Shown: piece after piece, positions 45,031-53,927 of the stretch
Layout of the letters: each line of letters begins with the position of its first letter
How positions within the stretch are numbered: position 1 is the first letter of the stretch
Source of the DNA: JADJOY01 sp046331705 [NCBI: bacterium]
GTDB taxonomy: Bacteria; JADJOY01
Reading direction: 5' to 3'
NCBI GenBank assembly: GCA_046331705.1
Contig: JAXLQJ010000002.1
Coordinates: 124,001 to 188,000, forward strand
Length of the DNA: 64,000 bases
Made by a program: the position numbers and the translations under genes
Notes under the pieces: model-generated
Databases searched by the model: none
The model's input: only the letters and a program-made list of their open reading frames with translations
What the model was told of the DNA's origin: nothing

Positions 45031-47150
45031 CGGCGCGCCATGCGCCGCCGTGGACCGATCGCGAGCAGCAGCGCTGCACCGGCGAACGTGCACGCGGCGG
45101 CTGCCCGCGACTCGCGCGGCTCGCTCGCGATCGCGCAACCGCCGCCGTGTCTCGCGCGCGGCGCCGCCACCGTCACCTCGCGAGTGGCGGGGCTCGGGTC
45201 GGCGGCCCCGAGGCCGTCGCTGCAGAGCAGCCGCACCACGAAGGCGCCGACGTGATCGAACCTCACGTTGCCGGGGTTCGCGGCGGTGCTGGGGGCGATC
45301 GCGGGATCGCCGAAATCCCACTGGAACGCGAGCCCGTCGAGCCCCTCGGGATCGTTGCAGCTGCCCGCGAAGGAGACCGCGCTCCCGACCTCGACGGTGA
45401 CGTCGCTCGCCGGAGTCTCGATCACGGCGTTCGGCGGCACGTTGAGCCGGGTCGCCGCAGCGAGCGCATCCACGCGCCCGAACCCGTAGGTCGCGTCGAA
45501 GCCGGTGTCGCCGAGATCGACGCTGCTCGCGCGCAGCGCGGCGCCGACCTCGCTCGGCGTGTGGAGGCCGCCGATCACGAGCGCCGCCACTCCCGCCACG
45601 TGCGGCGCCGCCGCCGAGGTGCCGTAGAACGGCGTCGGGAAGCCGCCCGCCCCCGTCACCGCGACGCCGTCCACCGCGACCACGTCCGGCTTGGGCCGCG
45701 AGTCCTGCGCGGGGAAATAGATCAGCGACGGACCGCGCGAGCTGAACGACTCGATGTCGTCGTTGCCCGGGTCGCCTGCCGCGATCGCGCCGGCGGCGAG
45801 AACGCCCGCGACCGCCGGATGACCGACGACGCTCCCGTCGGCGACGTTGTGCTCGTGGGAGGCCAGGTCGCCGGAGAGGAAGAGCTCCAGCCGGCGCGCT
45901 TCACCGGCGAACCTCACCACCGCGAGCTTGACCGTGAGGGCGCGGCCGAGCGGGTTCGTGAACGCCAGCGCCTCGAACGGGTCGGAGCGCCCCGTCTGAC
46001 GCGCCTGACTGGCGAACAGGATGCGGTCCTCGTCCGCGTTGAGAAGGACCAGATCGTAATCGTTGGCCGAGCCGCCGAACGGATCGTTCCACTCCAGGAA
46101 GGCGTTGAAGGTGCCGCCCGCGGGGACGGTCACGTCCAGCGTGGTGTCGCTGGCGCCTCCCAGCGACGCACCGAAATCCTGCTCCGCGAGCGGCACGCCG
46201 GCGTCGTCCACGAAGTGGTCCGTCGCGCCCACGAACTCGGCCTCGTAATGATCGAGCGCTTCGTTGCCCGCGGCGGACACGTAGACCACGCCCGCAGCGA
46301 CCGCCTCCCGCACCGCCGTCGCGACGGCGCCGTCCTCGAAATAGGGCTCGCCGAAGAAGCCCAGATCGTCGACGATCACGTTGGCGCCGAACCGCTCGCG
46401 CAACTCCGCGACGCAATCGACGAACGCGAGCGTCGTGAGGCCGCTGCAGAAGGCGAGGCGCGCGTCCGGCGCGAGGTCGTGGACGATCTCGAGCATCGCC
46501 GTGCCCTCGTTGCAGGTCGACTGGCTGACGGCGGGATCGCACTCGCTCAGCACCGTCACGTCGTCCGGCAGGTCACCGCTCGCGATCGCCGCAGCGCGCG
46601 CGTTGGCGCCGTCGGAGATCACGCCCACCCGCGCGCCGGCGCCGCTCGCCCCGAGCGCCCGCAGCTCCTCGGCGCGCAACACCCCGTCGCCCGCCGTGCT
46701 CACGCTCCCGGCGCGCACCGTCGCGTAGCTCGGCGGCGCGAGGCTCTCGACGTCGGCGAGCGCGGCGAGCTCCGCCAATCGGCTCGCGGGGACGCGCGCC
46801 TGGACCAAGCCGGCGCGCGGATTCCGGTGCTCGACGGTGGCGCCGACGGCGACGAGCGTGGCGGCGAGCGCATCCACCGAGCCCGCGGCGCGAACGTAGA
46901 CCTGCACGCGATCGGCCGCATCGAAGCGCGCCGCGCCAGCTCCCCGCGCGCTACCCCGCCCGGCCAGCGCCGCCCGCAGCCGCTCGTCGATCTTTCCCGC
47001 GGCGCCGCTCGCGCGCCTTCCCTCGCCGAGCACACGGCTGAGCTCCGCGCGCACCCCGGGGTCCGCGGCGTGCGCGAGGCTGCTGGCGGCGACGGCCGCC
47101 AGCAGCACGATCGAGCCAATACGTGACGGACGCGACCGTCCCAGCTCCAC
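45027..47150 (-). CDS. S8-like serine protease with Glu in the His position, PKD domain and sorting-like tail
   Basis: 707 residues. Signal peptide (IGSIVLLAAVAASSLAHA). The catalytic domain has Asp180 (RVGVISDGAN), the oxyanion Asn296 (VYVSAAGNEA) and Ser512 (YGTSAAAPHVAG). In the segment that normally reads HGT there is NEGTAMLEIVHDLAP, so Glu215 replaces the catalytic His; S53 sedolisins use a Glu-Asp-Ser triad. About residues 590-670 form a PKD-like domain (DVTVEVGSAVSFAGSCNDPE). The C terminus has GGGCAIA, a hydrophobic stretch CTFAGAALLLAIG and RRRMARR, like MYXO-CTERM or JDVT-CTERM sorting tails. Likely a surface protein. Confidence 0.88.
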   Translation of the reverse strand: MELGRSRPSRIGSIVLLAAVAASSLAHAADPGVRAELSRVLGEGRRASGAAGKIDERLRAALAGRGSARGAGAARFDAADRVQVYVRAAGSVDALAATLVAVGATVEHRNPRAGLVQARVPASRLAELAALADVESLAPPSYATVRAGSVSTAGDGVLRAEELRALGASGAGARVGVISDGANARAAAIASGDLPDDVTVLSECDPAVSQSTCNEGTAMLEIVHDLAPDARLAFCSGLTTLAFVDCVAELRERFGANVIVDDLGFFGEPYFEDGAVATAVREAVAAGVVYVSAAGNEALDHYEAEFVGATDHFVDDAGVPLAEQDFGASLGGASDTTLDVTVPAGGTFNAFLEWNDPFGGSANDYDLVLLNADEDRILFASQARQTGRSDPFEALAFTNPLGRALTVKLAVVRFAGEARRLELFLSGDLASHEHNVADGSVVGHPAVAGVLAAGAIAAGDPGNDDIESFSSRGPSLIYFPAQDSRPKPDVVAVDGVAVTGAGGFPTPFYGTSAAAPHVAGVAALVIGGLHTPSEVGAALRASSVDLGDTGFDATYGFGRVDALAAATRLNVPPNAVIETPASDVTVEVGSAVSFAGSCNDPEGLDGLAFQWDFGDPAIAPSTAANPGNVRFDHVGAFVVRLLCSDGLGAADPSPATREVTVAAPRARHGGGCAIASEPRESRAAAACTFAGAALLLAIGPRRRMARR

Positions 47151-47151
47151 G

Positions 47152-47778
47152 TCAGCCCGCCGTCACCTGAGTCGCACCCGACCACGCCGGCAGCGCCGCG
47201 AGCTTCGCGTACCAGCGACGCACCTCGGCATAGGGCTCGAGCGGGAGCTCGGCGGCGGTGGCGTAGATGAAGCAGGAGCCCACGGCGAAGTCGGCCAGGG
47301 TCACGTCCTTGCCCACGATCCACTCGCGCCCGCGCAGATGCCCGTCGAGAACCGCGGCGAAGCGCTGATAGCGCTCGAGCGCCGGCTTCACCAAGGCGTC
47401 GTCGGCGGGTCCGCCGCCCACCATCCCCTTCACCATGCGCTCGTACTGCACCGTCCCCACCGCCGCGCCGAGATGCGCGAGCTGCCAGAACATCCACCGG
47501 TTGATGTCGGCCTGCACCTTCGGATCCGCCGGGTAGAGCGTGTTCCCCGGCTTCTTCGAGCACAGGTACTGCATGATCGCGTTCGACTCCCACAGCACGA
47601 AGTCCCCGTCCTCGAGCGTGGGGATCATGTGGTTGGGGTTCTTCTGCACGAACGACGGGGCGAGCTGAGCGCCCTTCGACAGGTCGATGAACTCGGAGTC
47701 CGAGCTCAGTCCCAGCTGGTTCATGACGGCGACGACCTTCATGGCGTTGTTCGACATCGGGAACGTGTAGAGCTTCAT
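47152..47778 (-). CDS. glutathione S-transferase family protein
   Basis: 208 residues from the ATG at 47778, with AGGAGAG upstream. Thioredoxin-like N-domain (KLYTFPMSNNAMKVVAVMNQ, NPNHMIPTLEDGDFVLWESN) with the cis-Pro and the glutathione-binding Glu-Ser pair, then the helical C-domain (RWMFWQLAHLGAAVGTVQYE, DVTLADFAVGSCFIYA). The catalytic residue is probably the Ser of PMSNN. Detoxification or redox role not further defined. Confidence 0.92.
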   Translation of the reverse strand: MKLYTFPMSNNAMKVVAVMNQLGLSSDSEFIDLSKGAQLAPSFVQKNPNHMIPTLEDGDFVLWESNAIMQYLCSKKPGNTLYPADPKVQADINRWMFWQLAHLGAAVGTVQYERMVKGMVGGGPADDALVKPALERYQRFAAVLDGHLRGREWIVGKDVTLADFAVGSCFIYATAAELPLEPYAEVRRWYAKLAALPAWSGATQVTAG

Positions 47779-48212
47779 GCGCGATCTCTCCTGGCGGGCT
47801 CGGGCCCGGCTGCGTCGAGGGGAGGACGGCAGAGGGTAACAGCGCGCCCCTCGGGAGTCTCGCCGCAGGCGTGCCCCGCGGCGACTGCGCCCGCGCGCGC
47901 CCGGGCCCGCCGCTCGATCCGCCGGAATCACCCGAGCCGAAACGCGGCGCAGCGCCTCGTTCGCGGCATTTCCGGCGCGTCCGCGGCGCGAGTCGAATTG
48001 TCACGAACGGAATCTCGTTTACACCGATCGCGATACGGCGATACGATCGTTCGTGCGTTGATTATCACGACAAGTCGCCCACCCCACCCGAGCCGCGCGC
48101 GGCAGGCATCCGCGCGCTTCTCGATGCGCGCGCGTCCGGTGCGAGTCGGGAAGGCTCGCGCGAGCGCGCCGCCGCCGGGAGGCGACGTGTCGAACCCCCG
48201 ACTGGAGCCACC
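47779..48212. other. divergent intergenic region between GST and pilB-like gene
   Basis: 434 nt without a believable gene. Positions 47990-48080 are clearly less GC-rich and hold a TTGTCA hexamer (47998-48003), a repeated GATACG and a TCGTG/CACGA inverted pair. This is the probable promoter and control region of the ATPase gene; I cannot fix the -10. Confidence 0.5.
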
Positions 48213-50009
48213 ATGAGCAGCCTCGTCGTCCATCTCGATCCCAGTCGCCCCAGCGATTCGCCCGGACTCGTGCCCGCGCTTCCGGATCCCGCCGAAGGTG
48301 GCGCGACCCGCCCGCTCGGCCAGATCCTGCTCGAGCACGGGCTCATCGATGCCGCCGGGCTCATGGCCGGGTTGCAGCGCAAGGCCTCGAGCTTCGGCCG
48401 CCTCGGCGAGAACCTGGTCGAGCTGGGATTGATCACCGAGGAGGCGGTGCTCGAATGCCTCGCCGAGCAGCTCCCCGCCGCCGCCGGCGGCGAGGCGCAG
48501 TCGGACAAGCCCAAGGCGAGCGCCCTGCTCGACGTCGACATCTCGGCGGAAGCGCGCGCCGCGGTCCCGATCGCGCTGCTCCTCAAGCACCGCGCCATGC
48601 CGCTCTTGCTCAACGCGGAGAAGAAGGAGCTCACGCTCGCCATGGCCGACGTGCACGACCACCCGGCGATCAAGGAGCTCGAGTTCGCCACCACCCGCCG
48701 GATCCGAGCCGTGGCCGCGGACTACGGGATCATCCTCGCGCTCTGGGAGAAGCACTACGGTCTGTCGCGCGAGGAGATCCGCAAACGGCACCTGAGCTTC
48801 GTCCGCGACCTCAAGTTCCCCATCAACGCGATGATGAACGAGCAGTCGGTGGCGAAGCTGGTGGAGAACCTGCTCACCAAGGCCGTCGCCGTGGGCGCCA
48901 CCGACATCCACTTCGACCATTTCGAGGACGAGGTGGTGGTGCGCTTCCGCCTCGACGGCCTGCTCTACACCGTGCTGAGCCTGCCCACCGACGTCTACCC
49001 GCGCGTTCTCTCGCGCATCAAGATCCTCGCCAACCTCGACATCGCCGAGCACCGGCTCACGCAGGACGGGCACATCACCATCACCGGGCTCAAGGATCAG
49101 CCCATCGAGCTACGGGTCGCGGTCTTCCCCGTGTACGGCGGCGAGCGGGTCGCGATTCGCGTCCAGGATCACTGCCGCTTCGATTTCTCGCTCGACCACC
49201 TGGGGATCCTCCGCGACGATCAGACTCGCTTCCGCCGCGAGCTGAGCCGCCCCAACGGGCTGGCGCTCTTCACCGGCCCGATGGGCTCGGGCAAGACCAC
49301 GACGCTCTACTCGGTGCTTCACGAGAGCCGCGACGCGAGCCGCAACGTGATGACCATCGAGGATCCCATCGAGTTCAAGTTCAAGTGGATCGCCCAATCG
49401 CAGGTCTCCGAGAAGACCGGCTTCACCTTCGCGTCGGCGCTGCGCGCGATGCTGCGCCAGGACGCCAACGTGATGATGGTGGGCGAGATCCGCGACGAGG
49501 AGACCGCCGAGATCGCCGTGCGCGCCGCGCTCACGGGCCATCTGGTGATCGCGACCGTGCACACCAACGACGCCGTCACGGCCATCGCGCGCCTTCGCGA
49601 CATGGGCATCAAGCCCTTCTTGATCGCCTCGGGGCTCAACCTGGCGGTGGCACAGCGCCTGGTGCGCAAGGTCTGCCCGCGTTGCCGCGTCCCCGACCAG
49701 CCCAATCCCCGCACGCTGCTCCGGCTCGGCTTCACCCCGAGCGAGATCGAGAAGGCCACCTTCGTCCGCGGGACCGGCTGCACGTCGTGCAACTTCACCG
49801 GCTATCACGGGCGCGTCGGCATCTTCGAGGTGCTCACCGTCTCCGAGAAGCTGCGCGAGATGATCGCCAACGGCGCCACCACCGCCGAGCTTCGCAAGCG
49901 CGCGCGCAAGGACGGCATGGTGCCGCTCGGCATCGCGGGCCTCGAGCAAGCCCGCGCCGGCGTGACGACCGTCGAGGAAGTGATCCGTCACACGGCGCTC
50001 GGGGAGTAG
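48213..50009 (+). CDS. GspE/PilB-type secretion ATPase
   Basis: 598 residues from the ATG at 48213. N-terminal MshEN-like domain (LGQILLEHGLIDAAGLMAGL), then the N2 domain, Walker A GPMGSGKTTTLYSVL, Asp box VMTIEDPIEFKF, Walker B MMVGEIRDEETAEIA and His box IATVHTNDAVTAI. A C-terminal zinc site has CPRCR and CTSC. This is the motor of a type IV pilus or type II secretion system. No other pilus genes lie in the window, so assignment to one system is open. Its last part is followed at once by the SGNH-like gene. Confidence 0.92.
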   Translation: MSSLVVHLDPSRPSDSPGLVPALPDPAEGGATRPLGQILLEHGLIDAAGLMAGLQRKASSFGRLGENLVELGLITEEAVLECLAEQLPAAAGGEAQSDKPKASALLDVDISAEARAAVPIALLLKHRAMPLLLNAEKKELTLAMADVHDHPAIKELEFATTRRIRAVAADYGIILALWEKHYGLSREEIRKRHLSFVRDLKFPINAMMNEQSVAKLVENLLTKAVAVGATDIHFDHFEDEVVVRFRLDGLLYTVLSLPTDVYPRVLSRIKILANLDIAEHRLTQDGHITITGLKDQPIELRVAVFPVYGGERVAIRVQDHCRFDFSLDHLGILRDDQTRFRRELSRPNGLALFTGPMGSGKTTTLYSVLHESRDASRNVMTIEDPIEFKFKWIAQSQVSEKTGFTFASALRAMLRQDANVMMVGEIRDEETAEIAVRAALTGHLVIATVHTNDAVTAIARLRDMGIKPFLIASGLNLAVAQRLVRKVCPRCRVPDQPNPRTLLRLGFTPSEIEKATFVRGTGCTSCNFTGYHGRVGIFEVLTVSEKLREMIANGATTAELRKRARKDGMVPLGIAGLEQARAGVTTVEEVIRHTALGE

Positions 50010-50010
50010 C

Positions 50011-51141
50011 TTGAGCGCGCGACTGCCGGGACAAGGCGGTACGGTTCGTTTCGAGGGGATCCACGCCGGGGCGCCACCGACGCCCCGGCCGCGCGGTGCC
50101 GCGCTGCGGGCGATCGGCGTGCGTGCCGCCCAGGTCGCCGCGACGATCCTCTGCATGCTGGCGCTCGTGGAGGTCGGGTTGCGCGCGGCGCGCGTCGACG
50201 ACCCGCACCCGCCCGACGTCGACCCGAAGCTCGTGACGCTCTTCGAGGCCGCCTCCAACTCGCGGCTGGGCTGGCGCCTCGCGCCCGGAGCGCGGGTGGA
50301 CCTGCCGTCCAACGTCTCGATCTCCATCAACGAGGCGGGCTACCGAGGCCCGTTCCACTCCCGCGAGAGCTCGACGGCGGTGAGGCGAGTGGCGGTGCTG
50401 GGCGACGAGCAGGCGTTCGGCCAGGACCTGCCCTACGAGTCCACGTTCGCGGGGATGCTCGAGCAAGAGCTGCGCGCCCGGGCGGGCGGACCGTGGCAGG
50501 TGCTGAGCTTCGCCGTCCCGGGTTACGACCTCGTGCGCGAGTCCGAGCTGTGGCGCGCCAAGGTGCGCGAGTACCGGCCCAACGTGGTGGTGCTCTGCTA
50601 CGCGGCGGACGATCTCGTCCCCACCCGGACGTTGGCGCCGCGCGGCTGGTCCGATCGGCTGGCGCTGGTGCGCGGTCTGCGTCAGGCGCGGGCGCGGCGC
50701 GAGCTGCCCGATTGGAACGCGACGGGAACGGCGCTCGCGAGCAGCGTGGAGCGAGCGTTCTCGGCGGGCTCGCCGCTGTGGCGCGCGAACCGCGAGGCGC
50801 TGCTCGGCCTCGCCGGCGAGATCTGCCGGCAACAGTCGCGGCTGGTGATCGTGGTGATGCCGCTGCTCGTGGGCGTCGGCACGCGCGAGGAGCTCGAGCA
50901 CACGCCCTTCGCGCGCTACTACGCGGCGCTGGGCACGCTCGCCGACGACGGCATCCCGGTGGTGGATCCGTTCGCGCCGCTGGTCGCCCTCGGAGGTCGT
51001 CCCGCGGCGCTCTCGGCCGACCCCGGCGGACGCCGTCAGAGCGCGCTCGCGAACCAGCGCATCGTCGCGGCGGTGATCGAGTCCGGAGCGCTCGAGCCCC
51101 AACAGGACCTCGTTCCCTGCCCCAACCGCGCCAGCGACTGA
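50011..51141 (+). CDS. membrane-anchored SGNH-like protein lacking the catalytic serine
   Basis: 376 residues from a TTG right behind the ATPase stop. One N-terminal membrane helix (AAQVAATILCMLALVEVGL). Then the SGNH-fold pattern: RVAVLGDEQAFGQDLPYEST where functional members have G-D-S; here the serine is Glu133. The later VPGYDLVRE and LCYAADDL segments correspond to blocks II and III. The C-terminal Asp-x-x-His is not found (LSADPGGRRQSALANQ). It is therefore probably a non-catalytic binding protein of the type that accompanies polysaccharide O-acetylation or cell-surface assembly. Confidence 0.7.
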   Translation: MSARLPGQGGTVRFEGIHAGAPPTPRPRGAALRAIGVRAAQVAATILCMLALVEVGLRAARVDDPHPPDVDPKLVTLFEAASNSRLGWRLAPGARVDLPSNVSISINEAGYRGPFHSRESSTAVRRVAVLGDEQAFGQDLPYESTFAGMLEQELRARAGGPWQVLSFAVPGYDLVRESELWRAKVREYRPNVVVLCYAADDLVPTRTLAPRGWSDRLALVRGLRQARARRELPDWNATGTALASSVERAFSAGSPLWRANREALLGLAGEICRQQSRLVIVVMPLLVGVGTREELEHTPFARYYAALGTLADDGIPVVDPFAPLVALGGRPAALSADPGGRRQSALANQRIVAAVIESGALEPQQDLVPCPNRASD

Positions 51142-51310
51142 GCGCGCGACGCCGCTGCCCCGCGGCGGTCGCGCGAGCGGCCCCTCGACGCCCGTCGCCG
51201 CACGCATCCGCGAGTTGACTTACCGGGCGCTTTGGGCCACTTCGTGGCTCGCAAGTGAAACACGTTCTACTCACCGTCGGTTGGTCGTGGATCGACGTGG
51301 GAGGTGCCGC

Positions 51311-52303
51311 GTGAAGCTCGGCTTGATGCTCGGTTACTGGCAGTCTGGCCCCGAGGACCCGATCGATCTCGTGCGCCACGCCGAGGACGTCGGCTACGAC
51401 TCGGTGTGGACCGCCGAGGCCTACGGTTCCGACTGCTTCTCGCCGCTTTGCTGGATCGGCGCGCGCACCACCAGGATCAAGCTCGGCACCGGGATCATGC
51501 ACATCTCGGCGCGCACGCCGGCGTGCGTCGCCATGACCGCAGCCACCATCGATCACCTCTCGGGCGGCCGCCTCATCCTCGGTGTCGGCGTCTCCGGCCC
51601 GCAGGTGGTGGAGGGCTGGTACGGTCAACCGTTTCCGAAGCCGATCGGCCGCACCCGCGAGTTCGTGTCGCTGGTTCGCCAGATCCTGCGCCGCGAGGCG
51701 CCCGTCACGTTCAAGGGCGAGCACTATCAGCTCCCGCTCGAGGGAGGTTCCGGGCTCGGCAAGCCGCTCAAGCTGATCGTCCACCCGCTCCGGCGCGAGA
51801 TCCCGATCTACATCGGCGCCGAAGGGCCGAAGAACGTGGAGATGGCCTGCGAGGTCGGCGACGGCTGGCTGCCGGTCTTCTACTCGCCGTATCGAAAGAT
51901 CTATCCGGACGTGATGGCCAAGCTGCGTCCGGGCTTCGACATCGCCTGCCCGGTGACGGTGGTGATGAAGGACGACCTCGAGGAAGCGCTCACCTACATG
52001 AAGTGGTACCTGGCGTTCTACCTGGGCGGCATGGGAGCCAAGAGCCAGAACTTCCACCTCAACTGGGTCGGGCGGCTCGGCTTCGCGGAGGCCGGCGAGA
52101 AGGTGCAGGAGCTCTTCCTCGCGGGAAAGCGCGAGGAAGCCGTCGCGGCGGTGCCCAACGAGCTCGCCGACGAGATTGCGCTGCTGGGACCCGCCGACCG
52201 GATTCGCGACCGGCTGCAGGCGTGGCGCGAGAGCCCCGTCACCACGATGCTGGTGGGCACGCGCGACCCCGAGGCGTTGCGCGTGATCGCCGAAGCGATG
52301 TGA
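51311..52303 (+). CDS. LLM-class flavin/F420-dependent oxidoreductase
   Basis: 330 residues from the GTG at 51311, preceded by GGAGG. TIM-barrel luciferase-like features: KLGLMLGYWQSGPEDPIDLV, EDVGYDSVWTAEAYGSDCFS, LGTGIMHISARTPACVAMTA and IDHLSGGRLILGVGVSGPQV, then PIYIGAEGPKNVEMACEVGD. The pattern is closest to F420-dependent members. Substrate unknown. The terminator at 52311 separates it from the convergent lipase gene. Confidence 0.92.
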   Translation: MKLGLMLGYWQSGPEDPIDLVRHAEDVGYDSVWTAEAYGSDCFSPLCWIGARTTRIKLGTGIMHISARTPACVAMTAATIDHLSGGRLILGVGVSGPQVVEGWYGQPFPKPIGRTREFVSLVRQILRREAPVTFKGEHYQLPLEGGSGLGKPLKLIVHPLRREIPIYIGAEGPKNVEMACEVGDGWLPVFYSPYRKIYPDVMAKLRPGFDIACPVTVVMKDDLEEALTYMKWYLAFYLGGMGAKSQNFHLNWVGRLGFAEAGEKVQELFLAGKREEAVAAVPNELADEIALLGPADRIRDRLQAWRESPVTTMLVGTRDPEALRVIAEAM

Positions 52304-52310
52304 AACGCGG

Positions 52311-52333
52311 CGCGCGCGGCGCCGGCGCGCGCG
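52311..52333. terminator. bidirectional GC stem-loop between convergent genes
   Basis: 52311-52318 pairs perfectly with 52326-52333 (8 bp, all G-C) around a 7-nt loop, just after the oxidoreductase stop and before the lipase stop on the other strand. Confidence 0.4.
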
Positions 52334-52363
52334 ATCGGCGGCCGACTCGACCACCGCTCGCCG

Positions 52364-53230
52364 TCAGAAGCCGTTGGTGTAGAGGAATCGGGCGATTCGC
52401 TCGTAGAAGGCCAGGTGGTCGAACTCGGTCGCACCGGGCGGCTGACCGACCTCGTCGAAGTGATCGGCGTCGAGCGTTCCCAGGTACGTCCCCCATTGCG
52501 CGGACGACACGCCGATCATGCCGTCGTTCGTCCCCTGATACTCGAGCGTCTTCGCGTACGAGTACACGAGCTTCCAGTTGAGGATGTAGAGCCCGTTCCC
52601 GCCGTACGAGTAGTAGGCCACGCCCGGCATGTCGGGAGTCGTCGGATTGAACGTCTCCTCGACGTATTCGGTGGTGGTCTCGATGACCGCGTCCCAGTCG
52701 AGCCCCCAGAAGTTCAGGATCCAGTCGATGATCTCCTGGGTGGCGCCCGGGATGTTGCCGACGCCCATGTCCGACATGACGCAGCCGTGGTGCGGCGTGG
52801 CGATGGTCGTGAGCGAGGCCACGTGATCGGCCATGCCCAGATGCGTGATCATGTGACGCGCGTCGAGGCCACCCATGCTGTGGGCGACGAGGTTCACCTT
52901 GCCGGTCGGGAACTCGGCGAGGATGGCGTCCTTGAGCTGCTGCGCGCGCACGTCGATGCCGTTCACCGGTGAGACCGCCGGCGCGAACACCGTGTAGCCG
53001 AGGGATTCGAGGTGCTCCTCGACGCCGTAGAAATACGTGTAGCCGCCGATGTCGCTCCATCCCGCGAAGCCGTGGGCGAGCACGATGGGGTAGCGGGTGG
53101 GAATGTCGACGTGCGTGCAGGTGTCTCCCATGGACACGAGCGCGATCCCCGCGAGGGCGAATGCCGACGCGATCCGGCGCGCGAAGCTCGGCCGTTGCTT
53201 CGATCGCCCGTGGAAGAGCGTGGATCCCAT
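52364..53230 (-). CDS. triacylglycerol lipase-like alpha/beta hydrolase
   Basis: About 288 residues from the ATG at 53230; other starts at 53260 and 53269 are in frame. A signal peptide (RIASAFALAGIALVSMGDTC) indicates export. Oxyanion loop YPIVLAHGFAGWSDIGGYTY, nucleophile elbow VNLVAHSMGGLDARHMITHL, catalytic acid in NDGMIGVSSAQWG, and His in LDADHFDEVGQPP. The pattern is that of Pseudomonas/Burkholderia class I lipases, which usually need a foldase; no foldase gene is present here. Confidence 0.88.
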   Translation of the reverse strand: MGSTLFHGRSKQRPSFARRIASAFALAGIALVSMGDTCTHVDIPTRYPIVLAHGFAGWSDIGGYTYFYGVEEHLESLGYTVFAPAVSPVNGIDVRAQQLKDAILAEFPTGKVNLVAHSMGGLDARHMITHLGMADHVASLTTIATPHHGCVMSDMGVGNIPGATQEIIDWILNFWGLDWDAVIETTTEYVEETFNPTTPDMPGVAYYSYGGNGLYILNWKLVYSYAKTLEYQGTNDGMIGVSSAQWGTYLGTLDADHFDEVGQPPGATEFDHLAFYERIARFLYTNGF

Positions 53231-53318
53231 GACCGCCCGCGCAGCGACGGCGCGTCCCATCGGCGCCACGTCCGGATGCTAGCGCAAGCCCGCGACCCGC
53301 GCATGGCTGGCACCAACG

Positions 53319-53864
53319 CGAGCGAAGCGAGGCGACTTGGGGGTGGGGATCCGACCCAGAGATCGTCTGGGCCGTCGAGGGACCGACGGCCCTCCAATCG
53401 AGCGACGAGCGCCCCGGTCTCCACGCGCGCCGTCCATCTCTCCGCGAGCCGGCAGGCGAGCCGACGAGCGAAGCGAGGCGACTTGGGGAATTAGGACGAC
53501 GCGGCTTCGCCGCGACGGCGAAAACGAAGAGCCCCGGCGAAGCCGGCAAGCACCCGGCAAGCGCCCCGGTCTCCACGCGCGCCATCATCTCTCCGCGAGC
53601 CGGCAGGCGAGCATGACAACGAAGCGAGGCGGCTTAAAGTGAGACCCGACGGCCTTCGCCACCCCGGCGGGCGAAGGCGAAAAGCCCCCGCTGACCGACG
53701 AACTCCGGCCGAGCGCCCCGGTCTCCACGCGCGCCGTCCATCTCTCCGCGAGCCGGCAGGCGAGCCGACGAGCGAAGCGAGGCGACTTGGGGGTGGGACC
53801 CGACGCGGCTTCGCCGCGGCGAGCTGAGAGCGAAAAAGCCCCGCAGCAACATCGCTACCCCGGG
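53319..53864. repeat. 3.5 tandem copies of a 152-bp intergenic repeat
   Basis: The landmark GCGCCCCGGTCTCCACGCGC begins at 53409, 53561 and 53713, exactly 152 bp apart each time; 53319-53408 is a partial copy lacking the first 60 bp or so. Each unit has a well-conserved half of about 85 bp that ends in GCGAAGCGAGGCGACTT (the second copy differs at several sites) and a variable half that contains a hairpin and a GAAAA-CCCC stretch. No reading frame is conserved across copies, so it is non-coding. Confidence 0.85.
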
Positions 53865-53897
53865 CAAGCGCTTCGCGCGCTTGCTTCGAGGGTAGCG
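53853..53897. repeat. two-part hairpin at the end of the 152-bp repeat array
   Basis: Outer arms 53853-53860 and 53890-53897 (CGCTACCC/GGGTAGCG) and inner arms 53864-53871 and 53877-53884 (GCAAGCGC/GCGCTTGC) are both perfect 8-bp stems around a TTCGC loop. It may end a transcript of the repeats or precede the SDR gene leader. Confidence 0.55.
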
Positions 53898-53927
53898 GCG
53901 CTCTCGACTGGGACGCGGGTGAACGCC

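Noticed and set aside
47871-48212. 114-residue N-terminal extension of the PilB/GspE ATPase
   Set aside because: The extension is Arg/Pro-rich without structure, and the MshEN domain begins just after the ATG at 48213.
53319-53864. CRISPR array
   Set aside because: Repeat unit is 152 bp and imperfect, spacers are similar to each other rather than unique, and no cas genes are present.
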